Below are positions 1 through 7,964 of a DNA stretch of 64,000 bases, piece after piece; position 1 is the first letter of the stretch; each line of letters begins with the position of its first letter. The notes beneath the pieces are model-generated. The model did no database searches. It saw nothing but the letters and a program-made list of their open reading frames with translations, and was not told the origin of the DNA. Position numbers and translations under genes: made by a program. The stretch comes from Pseudohalioglobus lutimaris. Its GTDB lineage: Bacteria; Pseudomonadota; Gammaproteobacteria; Pseudomonadales; Halieaceae. Where the stretch lies: contig NZ_PKUS01000023.1 in assembly GCF_002866825.1 (NCBI RefSeq), positions 62,001 to 126,000 of the forward strand, given 5' to 3'.

Positions 1-59
1 GCTACTGAGAGTAGCCACTAAGTGGTTTTTACATTAAAACCCTATAAATACAGAGTCAA
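1..59 (-). promoter_or_regulatory. Promoter and truncated hairpin leader (copy A) of a leftward gene outside the window
   Basis: Read on the minus strand, a TTGACT -35 (54-59) and a TAATGT -10 (31-36) are separated by 17 bases. About six bases downstream the predicted transcript enters a hairpin, GCTACT-CTC-AGTAGC (1-15), preceded by ACTTAGTGG. The same arrangement, with compensating base changes in the stem, occurs at three other places in the window (near 1340, 13225 and 13725), each ahead of a small minus-strand gene. The gene served by this copy lies beyond the left edge. Confidence 0.5.
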
Positions 60-107
60 TCGTAATGTTTCTTACGTTAAGGAGCTCCCTAACGAGGGTA
101 TATCAGG

Positions 108-419
108 TCAAACAATGCGCGGAAATCCCTTATTTAATACACCGAAAACGCCGCGGCCGAGCAGACAGCCCTGCACATGTTCGCCGGCTTCCAATGTTCG
201 CCAGTCACTGGAAAGTCCTTCGGTGGGACTGACGGCCTCGGCCTGAAGCTTGACCGGCCGGGCACCGGGTATTCGTCTGGCCAGTCGCAATTCGATGAAA
301 CCCAACCAGGGCAGGTAGCGATAGTCGCCCTCCCGGGTAGCCACCCCGATCGTCTCTCGGGACGGTTCGTCGTGCAGGACGATGTTGCGGTAATTGAGTT
401 TTCGGCGGAGCGCTGGCAT
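108..419 (-). CDS. Small hypothetical protein of the mobile element
   Basis: A 103-residue basic protein with no family I recognise. The start at 419 has no clear ribosome binding site. A TTGCGC/TATATA promoter-like pair 18 bases apart ends about ten bases before the ATG, which would suit a leaderless or very short-leader transcript. It lies just beyond the terminator of the three-gene operon that starts at 1191, so it is probably transcribed on its own. Its position among other small element genes supports it; lack of recognisable homology and of a ribosome binding site weakens it. Overlapping plus-strand reading frames look like shadows. Confidence 0.4.
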   Translation of the reverse strand: MPALRRKLNYRNIVLHDEPSRETIGVATREGDYRYLPWLGFIELRLARRIPGARPVKLQAEAVSPTEGLSSDWRTLEAGEHVQGCLLGRGVFGVLNKGFPRIV

Positions 420-478
420 ACTGGTTATATATACAGAAACGGCGATATGCAGCGCAATTTACTTTGAGCGGGAAGCCC

Positions 479-513
479 TAAAAAACGAAAGGAACCCCGA
501 GGGGTTCCTTTCA
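479..513 (-). terminator. Rho-independent terminator of the 552-1191 operon
   Basis: On the minus strand an 11-bp stem AAAGGAACCCC / GGGGTTCCTTT is followed by a T-rich tract (CGTTTTTT). It sits about 40 bases beyond the stop codon of the last gene of the small minus-strand operon. Confidence 0.8.
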
Positions 514-551
514 GAGCGGCAAGCTGACTTGCCGTGAAGTAAGTGTAGTTG

Positions 552-671
552 TCAGGCCAACACGTACAGGATCAATGTCGCCACCAGTGCAGATGCGAGC
601 AAAGTCAGACCCGCGTAAACGGGTAATGACATCGCACGCTTTGCATCGCTATCTGGTTTCATCCACTTCAC
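552..671 (-). CDS. Small single-span membrane protein, 39 aa
   Basis: Proposed GTG start at 671, seven bases after a GGAG that overlaps the stop codon of the preceding gene. An upstream in-frame ATG at 743 would lie inside that gene and is less likely. The product begins VKWMKPDSDAKRA and then has one hydrophobic segment (about residues 16-38, leucine/alanine/valine rich), so it is probably an inner-membrane peptide. It is third in a translationally coupled operon (862-1191, 674-865, 552-671) that ends at a strong terminator. Function unknown; no family recognised. Confidence 0.55.
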   Translation of the reverse strand: MKWMKPDSDAKRAMSLPVYAGLTLLASALVATLILYVLA

Positions 672-673
672 CG

Positions 674-865
674 TTACGCTCCACCGAAGACCTTGATGAT
701 CGTTGCGGCGGTAGCACCTGCTATGGCAATGGTTCGTAACCATTCGAGGAAATGGCGTCGCTCATTCAACACAATATCGCGTTCGACCTGCAGGGTCTCT
801 GCGCGAAGCTTGCGCCTTTTGAGTTCGGCGATGTCCTCCTGGATTGCTTTATCGTCCTCGGTCAT
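674..865 (-). CDS. Small protein with charged helix and C-terminal hydrophobic segment
   Basis: 63 residues. Residues about 1-40 are highly charged and helix-forming (EDIAELKRRKLRAETLQVER), likely a coiled coil. Residues about 43-60 are hydrophobic (IAIAGATAATIIKVF), a probable membrane anchor. The ATG overlaps the TGA of the upstream gene (ATGA), indicating translational coupling. With the 39-aa membrane peptide downstream it forms a small membrane-associated module of the mobile element. Function unknown. Confidence 0.6.
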   Translation of the reverse strand: MTEDDKAIQEDIAELKRRKLRAETLQVERDIVLNERRHFLEWLRTIAIAGATAATIIKVFGGA

Positions 866-1191
866 TGGCTTAGCCTCCGATCCGCGTCTGAAAAATCAAT
901 CCGCGCCACCTTACCGACACGGCCCCGAACCAGCTGTACCCGCATGGCGATCGGCAATTCACCCACTGCCAGGTCCAGGCGCGGTGCGAAATCCACATAC
1001 CGCGCAGCTTCGAATCGGCTCACCAGCTCCACTGCACTCGCAGCTTCACTGACGATCGAATCAACCCGCTTCGTGGTTCCTTGAAGAACCTTGAGTACCT
1101 TGGGGTCTACGACCACCGGGCACTGGAAGAGGGGTTCTGGCTCATCGTTCAGGCCATACTTCACTTTTACGACGTTCGTGATGCTATTCAT
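862..1191 (-). CDS. Element-borne small protein, paralogue of the broken gene at 13343-13580
   Basis: 109 residues, ATG at 1191 preceded by AGGAG at good spacing. The N-terminus MNSITNVVKVKYG and the C-terminal half (AASAVELVSRF, YVDFAPRL, RVQLVRGRVGKV) recur in the degraded copy at 13343-13580, so this is a real, duplicated family carried by the element. It has no transmembrane segment and no motif I can name. First gene of a three-gene operon, preceded by a hairpin-rich leader of about 170 bases. Possibly a conjugative-element accessory protein; that is inference from context only. Confidence 0.65.
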   Translation of the reverse strand: MNSITNVVKVKYGLNDEPEPLFQCPVVVDPKVLKVLQGTTKRVDSIVSEAASAVELVSRFEAARYVDFAPRLDLAVGELPIAMRVQLVRGRVGKVARIDFSDADRRLSQ

Positions 1192-1365
1192 ATGCTTCTC
1201 CTATGGGAAAAACGTCGAATAGCATCACCCGACGGATAAGCTACCCGACGGGTTGGAACGTTCGAATGCCTTTACAGGCACTCTGCTGGGTGTCCCAGCG
1301 TGAGATGCAGGGTGTCCCTGCTACTTAATGCCACTGAAAGTGACCACCAAGTGAAATCAGCTTAA
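1192..1365 (-). promoter_or_regulatory. Structured 5' leader, copy B
   Basis: In the minus-strand transcript order: outer stem ACTT/AAGT (1349-1352 with 1323-1326) enclosing a hairpin built on CACT/AGTG; hairpin CAGGG-ACA-CCCTG (1308-1320); hairpin GCTGGG-ACA-CCCAGC (1285-1299); then further short hairpins and an AGGAG before the ATG at 1191. Between the first two hairpins is the conserved stretch ATTAAGTAGCAGG, shared with copy C. Related leaders precede the genes at 12931 and 13343. Confidence 0.55.
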
Positions 1366-1405
1366 TCCGATATTTCGGCAAAAAATAGGTAAGGTTTCTT
1401 ACGTT

Positions 1406-2542
1406 ATGGGAGGCCCTGCCAGTATCATGAGCGCTGGGGCAGAAATGGAGATTGTCGTGCAAGGAGACACCATACCCGTTATAGAGCAGGACACGAGTCA
1501 GAACCTCGATATAGGCCAGGCGACCATCGAGCCATTCGGATTAAGTGCGCTCTTGGATATCCAGTCAGACACAAATGCAGCTGTGCCTCTAGTCATTCGT
1601 GGCAAAGCACTGCAAGAAAATGGGCGGGTAGTGGAGGGGTCGGCGGTTTTGCGAGCCACCACCCAATTTAACTACCTGCCTAAGCCCCACGTACTGGTCC
1701 CGGGCGGTTGGGTACCTCTGGCACTCTCCCCCGTACACAACTTCCTCATCGATAGGAATATCCTCAGCCTGCTTGAACAACTACACGCGGGGCGTAGTAA
1801 CGCCAGGCTGGAACGGATCGAGTGGTGGTGCCAGCATCTCGACCGGCCCTCGGTCTTACTGAATCCGCTGCCGATCGCATGGGAGGGCGACAAGGGTCAG
1901 ATACCATCGTTTTCTGATATCCGCCATGCCCTCGATAACGCCAGGGCGACGCTGGCCGGAATTTTCCCGAAGGCTCGGACCGTACCATTCGACCAGAATA
2001 CCTATGAGGCTATTAACACGGAGATCCAGGCAACCCGCGTCCGGCAGGAAAAGGAAAGTGAATTTCTGCAAGAGGTTTGCCCGAAATACCTGGCGAACAC
2101 CGTCGCGCGGGGGCAACGCAGATCCATCTTTGACGAGATTCTGGCGCTAGCGATAGACAAAGATCTCCAGCCGTTCTCCATCGTCATGCTCTGTGTCTTC
2201 TCCTCGCACTACCGCTCTTCAGAAAAGGCGAAGTACTCCATCGGTCATGCGCTGTTGAAGCCAAAGCAGAATTATAGTGAGATGATGGCGCACAACGCCC
2301 TTTCCGATCTGCGACACTTTGAAGTGGCCGCATTGGCGACGGGCCTCTTTATCGATCCGCCTGCACTTATCACTGACGATACCGCACTCACGGCACTCTG
2401 GAGCACACTACGTCCTCACGGCTATGTGCAAGGCTCTTCCCTGGGCATGCAACTGGACATTGATCCCGCCCTCTTTGTTGACCTGGATTCTCGTGACGCA
2501 GAAAATCTGGCGCTCATCCTGCAGAAATACAGCCGGCAATGA
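1406..2542 (+). CDS. Hypothetical protein, possible PIN-like domain
   Basis: 378 residues at the longest start (1406); internal ATGs at 1427 and 1445 are possible because no ribosome binding site is ideal. Two stretches resemble the acidic ends of PIN-type nucleases: NFLIDRNILSLL around residue 112 and ALITDDTAL around residue 313. The similarity is weak and the catalytic set cannot be confirmed by eye. The stop codon overlaps the ATG of the YkgJ-type gene (ATGA at 2539), so the two are co-translated. Likely an accessory gene of the integrated element; no firm function. Confidence 0.6.
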   Translation: MGGPASIMSAGAEMEIVVQGDTIPVIEQDTSQNLDIGQATIEPFGLSALLDIQSDTNAAVPLVIRGKALQENGRVVEGSAVLRATTQFNYLPKPHVLVPGGWVPLALSPVHNFLIDRNILSLLEQLHAGRSNARLERIEWWCQHLDRPSVLLNPLPIAWEGDKGQIPSFSDIRHALDNARATLAGIFPKARTVPFDQNTYEAINTEIQATRVRQEKESEFLQEVCPKYLANTVARGQRRSIFDEILALAIDKDLQPFSIVMLCVFSSHYRSSEKAKYSIGHALLKPKQNYSEMMAHNALSDLRHFEVAALATGLFIDPPALITDDTALTALWSTLRPHGYVQGSSLGMQLDIDPALFVDLDSRDAENLALILQKYSRQ

Positions 2543-3135
2543 AAACATCGACATCGCTAAGTAAGAAAGAGGTGGCCAAGCTGAAGCAGGATCGTAGGCT
2601 CGCCAAACGTCAAATCAACAGAATGACGAAAGCGCTACCTCAGCCTTTGGCAGACAAGGAAGAGCGCATTCCTGAAACACTTAAGCACGCTGAAAGTGCC
2701 CCTTTGGAGAAGCTGCGCCACCTCTATGCGCTGTTCGATGAGTTGTCCGAGCACACTTCCCGGTTCACAGCTTGCGGATCCGGTTGTGGCGATTGTTGCC
2801 GCAAGCCTGTCTCACTCTCGGAATTAGAGATTGCGTACATAGAAGCTGAAACAGGAGTTACCCGATCGACAACACTTATTGTACGGGAGGGCGTAGGCGA
2901 CTGCCCGTTTCTCAAAGATCAGCGCTGTACCATCTACCACGCCCGGCCCTTCGTCTGCAGGCGGCATGCTACCTACTCAAGCGACAATTACTGGTGCCAC
3001 CCAGATCGTTGCAATGAAGTCGAAATCGGTCTGGTCAAATTCAGCGGAATGGAAACTGCCATGCGCAATCTTCGCACAATTGCCGGGGCAGCGCGGATTT
3101 TCGATATACGCGATGTCTTCGAACCCGTCGAATAG
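2539..3135 (+). CDS. YkgJ-family cysteine-cluster protein
   Basis: 198 residues. Residues about 79-87 carry CGSGCGDCC, and a second cluster runs CPFLKDQRCTIYHARPFVCRR around residues 128-148, the CxxCxxCC arrangement of the YkgJ/UPF0153 family thought to bind zinc or an iron-sulfur cluster. The N-terminal 40 residues are lysine-rich and helical. Function in the family is poorly defined. Translationally coupled to the preceding gene by an ATGA overlap. Confidence 0.75.
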   Translation: MKTSTSLSKKEVAKLKQDRRLAKRQINRMTKALPQPLADKEERIPETLKHAESAPLEKLRHLYALFDELSEHTSRFTACGSGCGDCCRKPVSLSELEIAYIEAETGVTRSTTLIVREGVGDCPFLKDQRCTIYHARPFVCRRHATYSSDNYWCHPDRCNEVEIGLVKFSGMETAMRNLRTIAGAARIFDIRDVFEPVE

Positions 3136-3213
3136 CAGGTTAATCAACGGGTTCTGGGAGGTTCCACAACATCGCGTGAAGCGTCAACTACGCAAAACAT
3201 TTGACGGACTGAA

Positions 3214-4464
3214 TCAGCATTGAGGCATGGGTGCCGCGGTCGGCAATGTGGCGCAAGTCGTCTGTTGTCCTTCGATCTCGAGTGATAAGCCATCCGTCCT
3301 GATGACCACGTGATCGCCATTAATAGAGGAACGGTGGTCATGAAATGCCTCATCTCCATGATCAGTGCGCAGAAAAACCGTATCAGCATTGCTGTCGCAG
3401 TAGCGCTCCAGCGTGGACATGTCAGGAATATGCCGGCCGCTATAGCATTTCCTGCCACTTTGCACGACGACCACATCCGGGGTGACGGCTTCGATAAAGG
3501 GCGTTGTGCTCGAGGTTTCACTTCCATGGTGCGCTATTTTGAGGATCGTAGCGTCCAAATCCGCACCCGCTTCCAGGAGCACCTTCTCCGCGTATTTAGG
3601 TTGGGAGGGCGAGTCGGTGCGACTCTTTCCCTCGGCATCCCCCATAAACAAAAAGGTCTGGTCGCCGAACCTTAATCTGATAACGATGGAGCTGTTATTG
3701 ATACGTGTGCCCTCATCGCTCCCCATCCCGTCATTCGTGCCAACCCAGGAATGCAGTATTTCAACCTCGAGTTCCTCGCCCCAGTCCAACGGTCCCAGGA
3801 TATCCTGGCCTCGCAGCGTGGACTTTACGTGGTGATCGGGTTGCGAGAACGAAGCGATAAAGGCATTGTAGCCCGCCTTATTCACCGGCATTCCAGGATC
3901 GATGTATTGCTCAACCTGAAAATGGCGCGTTAATCCCTCCGCGCCCCGGTAGTGGTCGATATGAGGGTGCGTCACTATGAGCGCGTCCAGCACAGCCAAG
4001 TGGTGGGCCTGGTCACGTAGGTAGTGCAACATCGCGTTGTTATGGTCACTGGAGTCCAAGCCCCCATCAATCACAATATTCAGACCCTCGAATTCGCCAT
4101 TCCCGTCGATACCGTCATCCGGGGTATGAATCCAAATGCCATCTCCCTGTCCCACGTCTACAAAGTGCACTTCGAGCACTAGATCGGTCTCTGGCGATGT
4201 GGGCCCCTCGTCAGGGATGATGAATTTTTTTGCTATCCAGCCACTCGAACTATCTTCCAGTTCAACGCGCCGCCAAAAAGGGACCGAGTCTGTCACCAGC
4301 ACTTTTGTATTGGCCGTCAGACAGCCCAAAATAGCGCCGTCCGTTGACGGGTGATCTCTTAAATGGACGCAGTCCACGACTGTCGGGCGGACAATAAAAG
4401 GATTTTGCGCGTAAGTAGAGACGCTTACGAAAACTAGTATGAGCAGATTGAATACACGATGCAC
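3214..4464 (-). CDS. Secreted SH3b plus metallo-beta-lactamase-fold hydrolase (ComEC C-terminal-like)
   Basis: 416 residues. A signal peptide (MHRVFNLLILVFVSVSTYA) is followed by a bacterial SH3-like domain (about residues 25-82, ending SGWIAKKFI), which in secreted proteins often binds cell wall. The rest is a metallo-beta-lactamase fold: FVDVGQGDGIWI (about 101-112), metal ligands H166, H168, D170 and H171 in THPHIDH, a later GDAEGKSR loop and KIAHHGSETS. The VGQGDG motif and HHGS are those of the ComEC/Rec2 hydrolase branch, which includes extracellular nucleases. It probably acts in the periplasm or outside the cell on nucleic acid or another phosphoester; substrate unknown. Confidence 0.8.
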   Translation of the reverse strand: MHRVFNLLILVFVSVSTYAQNPFIVRPTVVDCVHLRDHPSTDGAILGCLTANTKVLVTDSVPFWRRVELEDSSSGWIAKKFIIPDEGPTSPETDLVLEVHFVDVGQGDGIWIHTPDDGIDGNGEFEGLNIVIDGGLDSSDHNNAMLHYLRDQAHHLAVLDALIVTHPHIDHYRGAEGLTRHFQVEQYIDPGMPVNKAGYNAFIASFSQPDHHVKSTLRGQDILGPLDWGEELEVEILHSWVGTNDGMGSDEGTRINNSSIVIRLRFGDQTFLFMGDAEGKSRTDSPSQPKYAEKVLLEAGADLDATILKIAHHGSETSSTTPFIEAVTPDVVVVQSGRKCYSGRHIPDMSTLERYCDSNADTVFLRTDHGDEAFHDHRSSINGDHVVIRTDGLSLEIEGQQTTCATLPTAAPMPQC

Positions 4465-4548
4465 AATACACCTCCAATCACTATGTCAGCTGTAAGGATG
4501 GAACCGACTGGACTGGCGTTGAGCAGCCTCCTTGCCGCTCAGCTTAGA

Positions 4549-4884
4549 TCAGGCAGTCTCGTCGACCAGCACAGCATCCGGCGCGTTCTTCGCTACGGAC
4601 TTGATGCCATTTTCTCGGCCCTGATTAGCTTTGTACATTTCGCTCTTGCCGATGGATTCGCCGTTGGCCGCTTTCAGAACGAAGTAAGGCTCCTTTTTGC
4701 GAGACTCTTTTCGCTCGAAACGCTTATCGTTTGCGGCATTCTTGCGTACGGATTTAATACCATTCTCCGCCGCTTTCTTGGACTCATAGCGCTCACTGGT
4801 CAAAATAATCTGGCCGTTGGTCGCTTTCAGGTTAAACATAAACTTCTTGTTACGTGTTTGCTTTAGCACAAATTTTCCGGGCAT
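4549..4884 (-). CDS. DUF1508 / YegP-family protein with two tandem repeats
   Basis: 111 residues made of two YegP repeats: residues about 5-50 (FVLKQTRNKKFMFNLKATNG ... AAENGIKSVRKNA) and about 60-105 (PYFVLKAANGESIGKSEMYK ... ENGIKSVAKNA). The family is small, cytoplasmic and of unknown biochemical role, often carried on genomic islands. It reads away from the hydrolase gene start region with a short intergenic gap. Confidence 0.85.
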   Translation of the reverse strand: MPGKFVLKQTRNKKFMFNLKATNGQIILTSERYESKKAAENGIKSVRKNAANDKRFERKESRKKEPYFVLKAANGESIGKSEMYKANQGRENGIKSVAKNAPDAVLVDETA

Positions 4885-4997
4885 GATTCAGCTCCAATTG
4901 GTCGGTCACAGATGCCCCAAAAGACATCGATGACAGTATCAAGTATCGAGCTACCCCCTGCAATAGCTGGCAAAAACAGAGCGTCAGGGCGATTCGT

Positions 4998-5168
4998 TTA
5001 GCCCGGCCGCATATTTCTTAAATACGACCCTCCCGTAAAGGCTACACATACCAGGGCCATACGGGTTAAGAAATACTCCAGAGGAGGCACGGCGACAAAG
5101 AAGGCAAGTGCTAACCAGGCTGCATAGAAAGCCGTGGCGATAGTCACTGTCCAGCCGATCACGACCAT
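4998..5168 (-). CDS. Small two-span membrane protein, 56 aa
   Basis: A short gene below usual length cut-offs. Start ATG at 5168, or the adjacent in-frame ATG at 5171; stop TAA at 4998. The product (MVVIGWTVTIATAFYAAWLA..., then ALVCVAFTGGSYL) has two hydrophobic stretches of about 20 residues separated by PPLEYFLTRM, so it is predicted to cross the membrane twice. It starts 13-16 bases after the stop of the gene at 5184-5705 and is probably co-transcribed with it. Function unknown. Confidence 0.5.
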   Translation of the reverse strand: MVVIGWTVTIATAFYAAWLALAFFVAVPPLEYFLTRMALVCVAFTGGSYLRNMRPG

Positions 5169-5183
5169 CATATGGCGTCCCGC

Positions 5184-5705
5184 TTACTCGGCGTCACCAT
5201 CGGAATTTTCCCAAGAAAAGCGCATGTGTTTCGCCTTGCGACCCTTGAGCGCCGAACGGTCAATCAGTCGCGACTCGAAGCCGAACGCTTCGTCTATCTT
5301 AACCACAAGCAGTTTATTAAAGTTACCAGCGCGCTTTACAAGAACCTTGTTGTCCGTTTTCTCGGGCGATATCGTCTTAACCTCAATCCAGTCATCGCCG
5401 AGGCGTCCATCCGACCCTTTCGTGCCCGGGGCATGCCGCCTGAGTCCGTATTTGATCTCGGCATAGAGTTCGCCCAGTTCTCCCCAAATCTGCAAGTACC
5501 GGCCTGTCGTCTGGTGATATCGCATCGCAGAGTCCACCAGATCCTCAAAAACCTCAACAGTCTCCAGGGTGGCTGCTGGATACGCCGCTTCTAACTCCTG
5601 CTGGTAGAGCTGCTGGTTGATCCAGCCCCAACTGATCCATTCACCATCGTCCCAGATGCCATCACCCGAATCGTGCATGGGCTGTCCTGTCATTGCACAT
5701 CGCAT
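5184..5705 (-). CDS. Hypothetical protein with PD-(D/E)XK-like nuclease signature
   Basis: 173 residues. Around residues 78-113 the order GELGELYAEIKYGL ... GSDGRLGDDWIEVKTIS resembles the acidic core of restriction-endonuclease-like folds: a glutamate on the first helix, then D-x(n)-ExK on adjacent strands. VLVKRAGNFNKLLVVKID follows, typical of the third and fourth strands. This supports, but does not prove, a nuclease of DNA-modification or defence type. The neighbouring ArdC-like and methylase-like genes fit a restriction-related context. The ATG at 5705 has no strong ribosome binding site. Confidence 0.55.
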   Translation of the reverse strand: MRCAMTGQPMHDSGDGIWDDGEWISWGWINQQLYQQELEAAYPAATLETVEVFEDLVDSAMRYHQTTGRYLQIWGELGELYAEIKYGLRRHAPGTKGSDGRLGDDWIEVKTISPEKTDNKVLVKRAGNFNKLLVVKIDEAFGFESRLIDRSALKGRKAKHMRFSWENSDGDAE

Positions 5706-6020
5706 TGTTTAACTATTCCTTTGCCTGCCTGTCTGCAATCCATCGGAACCAATGTACCACGTTCGTTGATCCGCGCCGCACGAAATCCAAGGGACTATCC
5801 CTCTGGGGAGGGGTCAATCTAGCACCCGTTTGGCCTTAGTCCAGGCATCCCCCAACCTTCACTCGTTCTCTTCGTTCACTCCCTGCAGGCCGGATGGTTC
5901 CCCCTGCCCGGACACAGCCAAGCCGGATGCTGGCTCACTCGCACACTCGCTCGCGGTCTTGGGGTCTTCGCCCCCAGAGGGATGGGGGTTTTAAGAACAA
6001 GTAACAGCGAGGAAAGAAAG
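5706..6020. other. Intergenic region between divergent genes
   Basis: About 315 bases between the minus-strand gene ending its 5' side at 5705 and the ardC-like start at 6021. It contains a C/T-rich stretch (about 5860-5970) with repeated CTCACTCG-like words and a GGGG/CCCC-rich segment before the ArdC ribosome binding site. No convincing promoter, operator or RNA structure was identified. Confidence 0.4.
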
Positions 6021-6875
6021 ATGAACAAGAGCATGCAAAAAGTCGTCGATACCTTACAAACCTATATGGGAGAGGGCAGCCTTGTCTGGCACAACGCCTG
6101 CCTGATTCGAGATCAATCCAATCTGGTCAGCGGTAACCCTTACCGCGGTGTGAATCATTTCATCACGGCCATGGTGGCTGATGCCGAGAGCTATCAAAGC
6201 CCCTATTGGGCCACCTTCAAGCAAATCAAAGATCTGGGGGGCAACCTGATCGACGCCAAAGGAAAGGGCGTTCCCACCATTTTCTACAAGAATCTCCCAT
6301 CAAAAGACGGCGATGAAGACGGTCAAAAGCGCTTCGTAATCCGAAACAGCTATGTCTTTAATCTGGATCTGGTCACCGGTATCGATGCAGATCGCGTCAA
6401 AATGGACGGGGTAGGGCAAGCTGCCCTGGATCAGGACGCGGAGGTGGTCGCCAATACATATCTGGAGCGTGAAGGCCTCACGGTGAGCCACGGAAGCCCT
6501 GCCTACGTTCCCGCATTCGATGCAGTCAAAATGCCCGCGCTCAACGAAGTGACCTCCACGGATGAGTATTACAGCACCTACTTTCATGAGCTTGCCCACA
6601 GTACCGGCCACCCCAAGCGCTTATGCCGTTTTGGCATGGATGCAACAAAGTTCGAAAGCCGGGAAGAGTACTCCAAGGAAGAACTGGTCGCGGAAATTAC
6701 CGCCGCCATGCTGTGCCACGGCTGCGGCGTAGATAGCCAATCCAGCATTAAAAACAGCGCCGCCTACATTCAAGGCTGGTCCCGCTTTATCAAAGAAGAA
6801 GCCGAGGCCTTCCTCGGAGCGGTGAACCATGCCTACAAAGCGCGCGCCTTTATCCTGACAGGGGAGGGTGCGTGA
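6021..6875 (+). CDS. ArdC-family antirestriction protein / zincin metallopeptidase
   Basis: 284 residues from ATG at 6021, chosen because GAGGAAAG lies just upstream; an in-frame ATG at 5982 lacks one. The N-terminal part has the ArdC signature NPYRGVNHF (about residues 39-47) and SPYWATFKQ (about 60-68), the single-stranded-DNA-binding region. The C-terminal part has the zinc-peptidase motif HELAH (H189, E190, H193) followed by KEELVAEITAAM. ArdC proteins protect incoming conjugative DNA from host restriction, consistent with a mobile element. The gene ends within the start of the methylase-like gene, so the two form an operon. Confidence 0.85.
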   Translation: MNKSMQKVVDTLQTYMGEGSLVWHNACLIRDQSNLVSGNPYRGVNHFITAMVADAESYQSPYWATFKQIKDLGGNLIDAKGKGVPTIFYKNLPSKDGDEDGQKRFVIRNSYVFNLDLVTGIDADRVKMDGVGQAALDQDAEVVANTYLEREGLTVSHGSPAYVPAFDAVKMPALNEVTSTDEYYSTYFHELAHSTGHPKRLCRFGMDATKFESREEYSKEELVAEITAAMLCHGCGVDSQSSIKNSAAYIQGWSRFIKEEAEAFLGAVNHAYKARAFILTGEGA

Positions 6876-7654
6876 TGGATCACCAAAAAACCTTTATCAA
6901 GTGCTTCGAGGCCTTTGGCCCGAAGCACAACCGCTGCCAGGTGATTGCCGATTTCGCCTTGTTTGGCACGGCCGCGCTACACAATGCCGTCGCGTTCTCT
7001 CGGGAACTGGAAGACGACTATCTACGCGCCGCCAAGCGCTATGATCGCGACGAGTTGAACCGTCATGCTGAGCTGCTCGCCACCGTGGTCAAAGGCCTCG
7101 AGGCCTGTGGCGAGGATTTCCTTGGACAGGTCTTCATGGCATTGGAGCTGGGCAATGATAGGGCAGGGCAGTTCTTCACACCCTGGCACGTCTCCAAGAT
7201 GATGGCTCAGATCAGTCATGGCGAAGCGCTTTCGCATCTGACAGAGGAGTTCGTCACCTTGTCCGAACCCGCCTGCGGGGCAGGCGGCATGATTTTGGCC
7301 TTTGCCGAAGCCATGCGCGAAGCTGGCCACAATCCTCAGCGCCAGCTGTGGGTCCAAGCCTGGGACATCGATCCGCTACCGGCCAGACTGTGCTACATCC
7401 AACTCGCCTTGCTCCATATCCCGGGGGAGATCGTGATTGGCGACACCCTGCGCTATGAGGCGCGAGAGGTTCTGAGAACCCCGGCGCACTACCTGGACTT
7501 CTGGGATGACAAGCTCCGCCGGCGCTATACGAGTGAATCAACCGAAGCACCACCAGCGATAGAGCCGCACGCCATGGCGATCATGCCACAGACACCGGAA
7601 AATGCTGTCACCGCCGCGCTCGCAGTCGACCAACAATTTATGTTTGATTTCTAG
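6872..7654 (+). CDS. N6-adenine methylase-like protein lacking the catalytic NPPY/F motif
   Basis: 260 residues; GTG at 6872 or ATG at 6875, overlapping the end of the ardC-like gene. GQFFTPWHVSKMMA (about residues 99-112) and SEPACGAGGM (about 131-140) match the start and the S-adenosylmethionine-binding motif I of HsdM-type methylases. AWDIDPLPARLCYIQLAL corresponds to motif II/III. After IGDTLRY, where the family normally has an N-P-P-Y/F catalytic loop, the protein instead runs EAREVLRTPAHYLDFWDDKL and ends. It is therefore short and may bind DNA or S-adenosylmethionine without methylating, perhaps as a decoy or partner of the antirestriction protein. Confidence 0.75.
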   Translation: MMDHQKTFIKCFEAFGPKHNRCQVIADFALFGTAALHNAVAFSRELEDDYLRAAKRYDRDELNRHAELLATVVKGLEACGEDFLGQVFMALELGNDRAGQFFTPWHVSKMMAQISHGEALSHLTEEFVTLSEPACGAGGMILAFAEAMREAGHNPQRQLWVQAWDIDPLPARLCYIQLALLHIPGEIVIGDTLRYEAREVLRTPAHYLDFWDDKLRRRYTSESTEAPPAIEPHAMAIMPQTPENAVTAALAVDQQFMFDF

Positions 7655-7664
7655 AGCCACTGCC

Positions 7665-7874
7665 ATGAACTACAGCTATCAACTCACCTGCAGCTATCGG
7701 ATTGGCAGGGCCTACTGCAAACGCACCCTAAAGCGCGGCCTGCTGCTGAGGGACGCGCGGGATTTGCAGGCTCGATGCCAAGCCCGGGAAATTTCACGTG
7801 TGACAGAAAAGCGTGGTCACTGGTCGAGTTGGACGGGCCGCATTTATGGCATCAGCCGGGAGCAGAAGCCATAA
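7665..7874 (+). CDS. Small basic hypothetical protein, 69 aa
   Basis: ATG at 7665, eleven bases after the methylase-like stop, so probably the third gene of the same operon. The product (MNYSYQLTCSYRIGRAYCKR ...) is rich in arginine and lysine with several aromatic residues and no membrane segment. No family recognised. Its stop codon lies inside the upstream arm of a terminator hairpin. Confidence 0.5.
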   Translation: MNYSYQLTCSYRIGRAYCKRTLKRGLLLRDARDLQARCQAREISRVTEKRGHWSSWTGRIYGISREQKP

Positions 7875-7897
7875 AAGACCTGATAAAAGGTCTTTTT
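7873..7897 (+). terminator. Rho-independent terminator of the ardC-like operon
   Basis: AAAAGACCT (7873-7881) and AGGTCTTTT (7888-7896) form a 9-bp stem with a six-base loop ending in a T-run. It directly follows the last operon stop codon and precedes the toxin-antitoxin promoter. Confidence 0.75.
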
Positions 7898-7899
7898 GA

Positions 7900-7944
7900 T
7901 TGTTTTACATGCAAATATGACCTATTATAAGGTCTCATAATCAG
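7900..7944 (+). promoter_or_regulatory. Promoter and autoregulatory operator of the toxin-antitoxin pair
   Basis: TTGTTT (7900-7905), 17 bases, then TATTAT (7923-7928). The -10 lies inside an imperfect inverted repeat, ATGACCT-ATTATA-AGGTCTCAT (about 7917-7938), a natural place for antitoxin or antitoxin-toxin binding. Confidence 0.6.
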
Positions 7945-7964
7945 TCATTTCGAGGATGTGCGCC

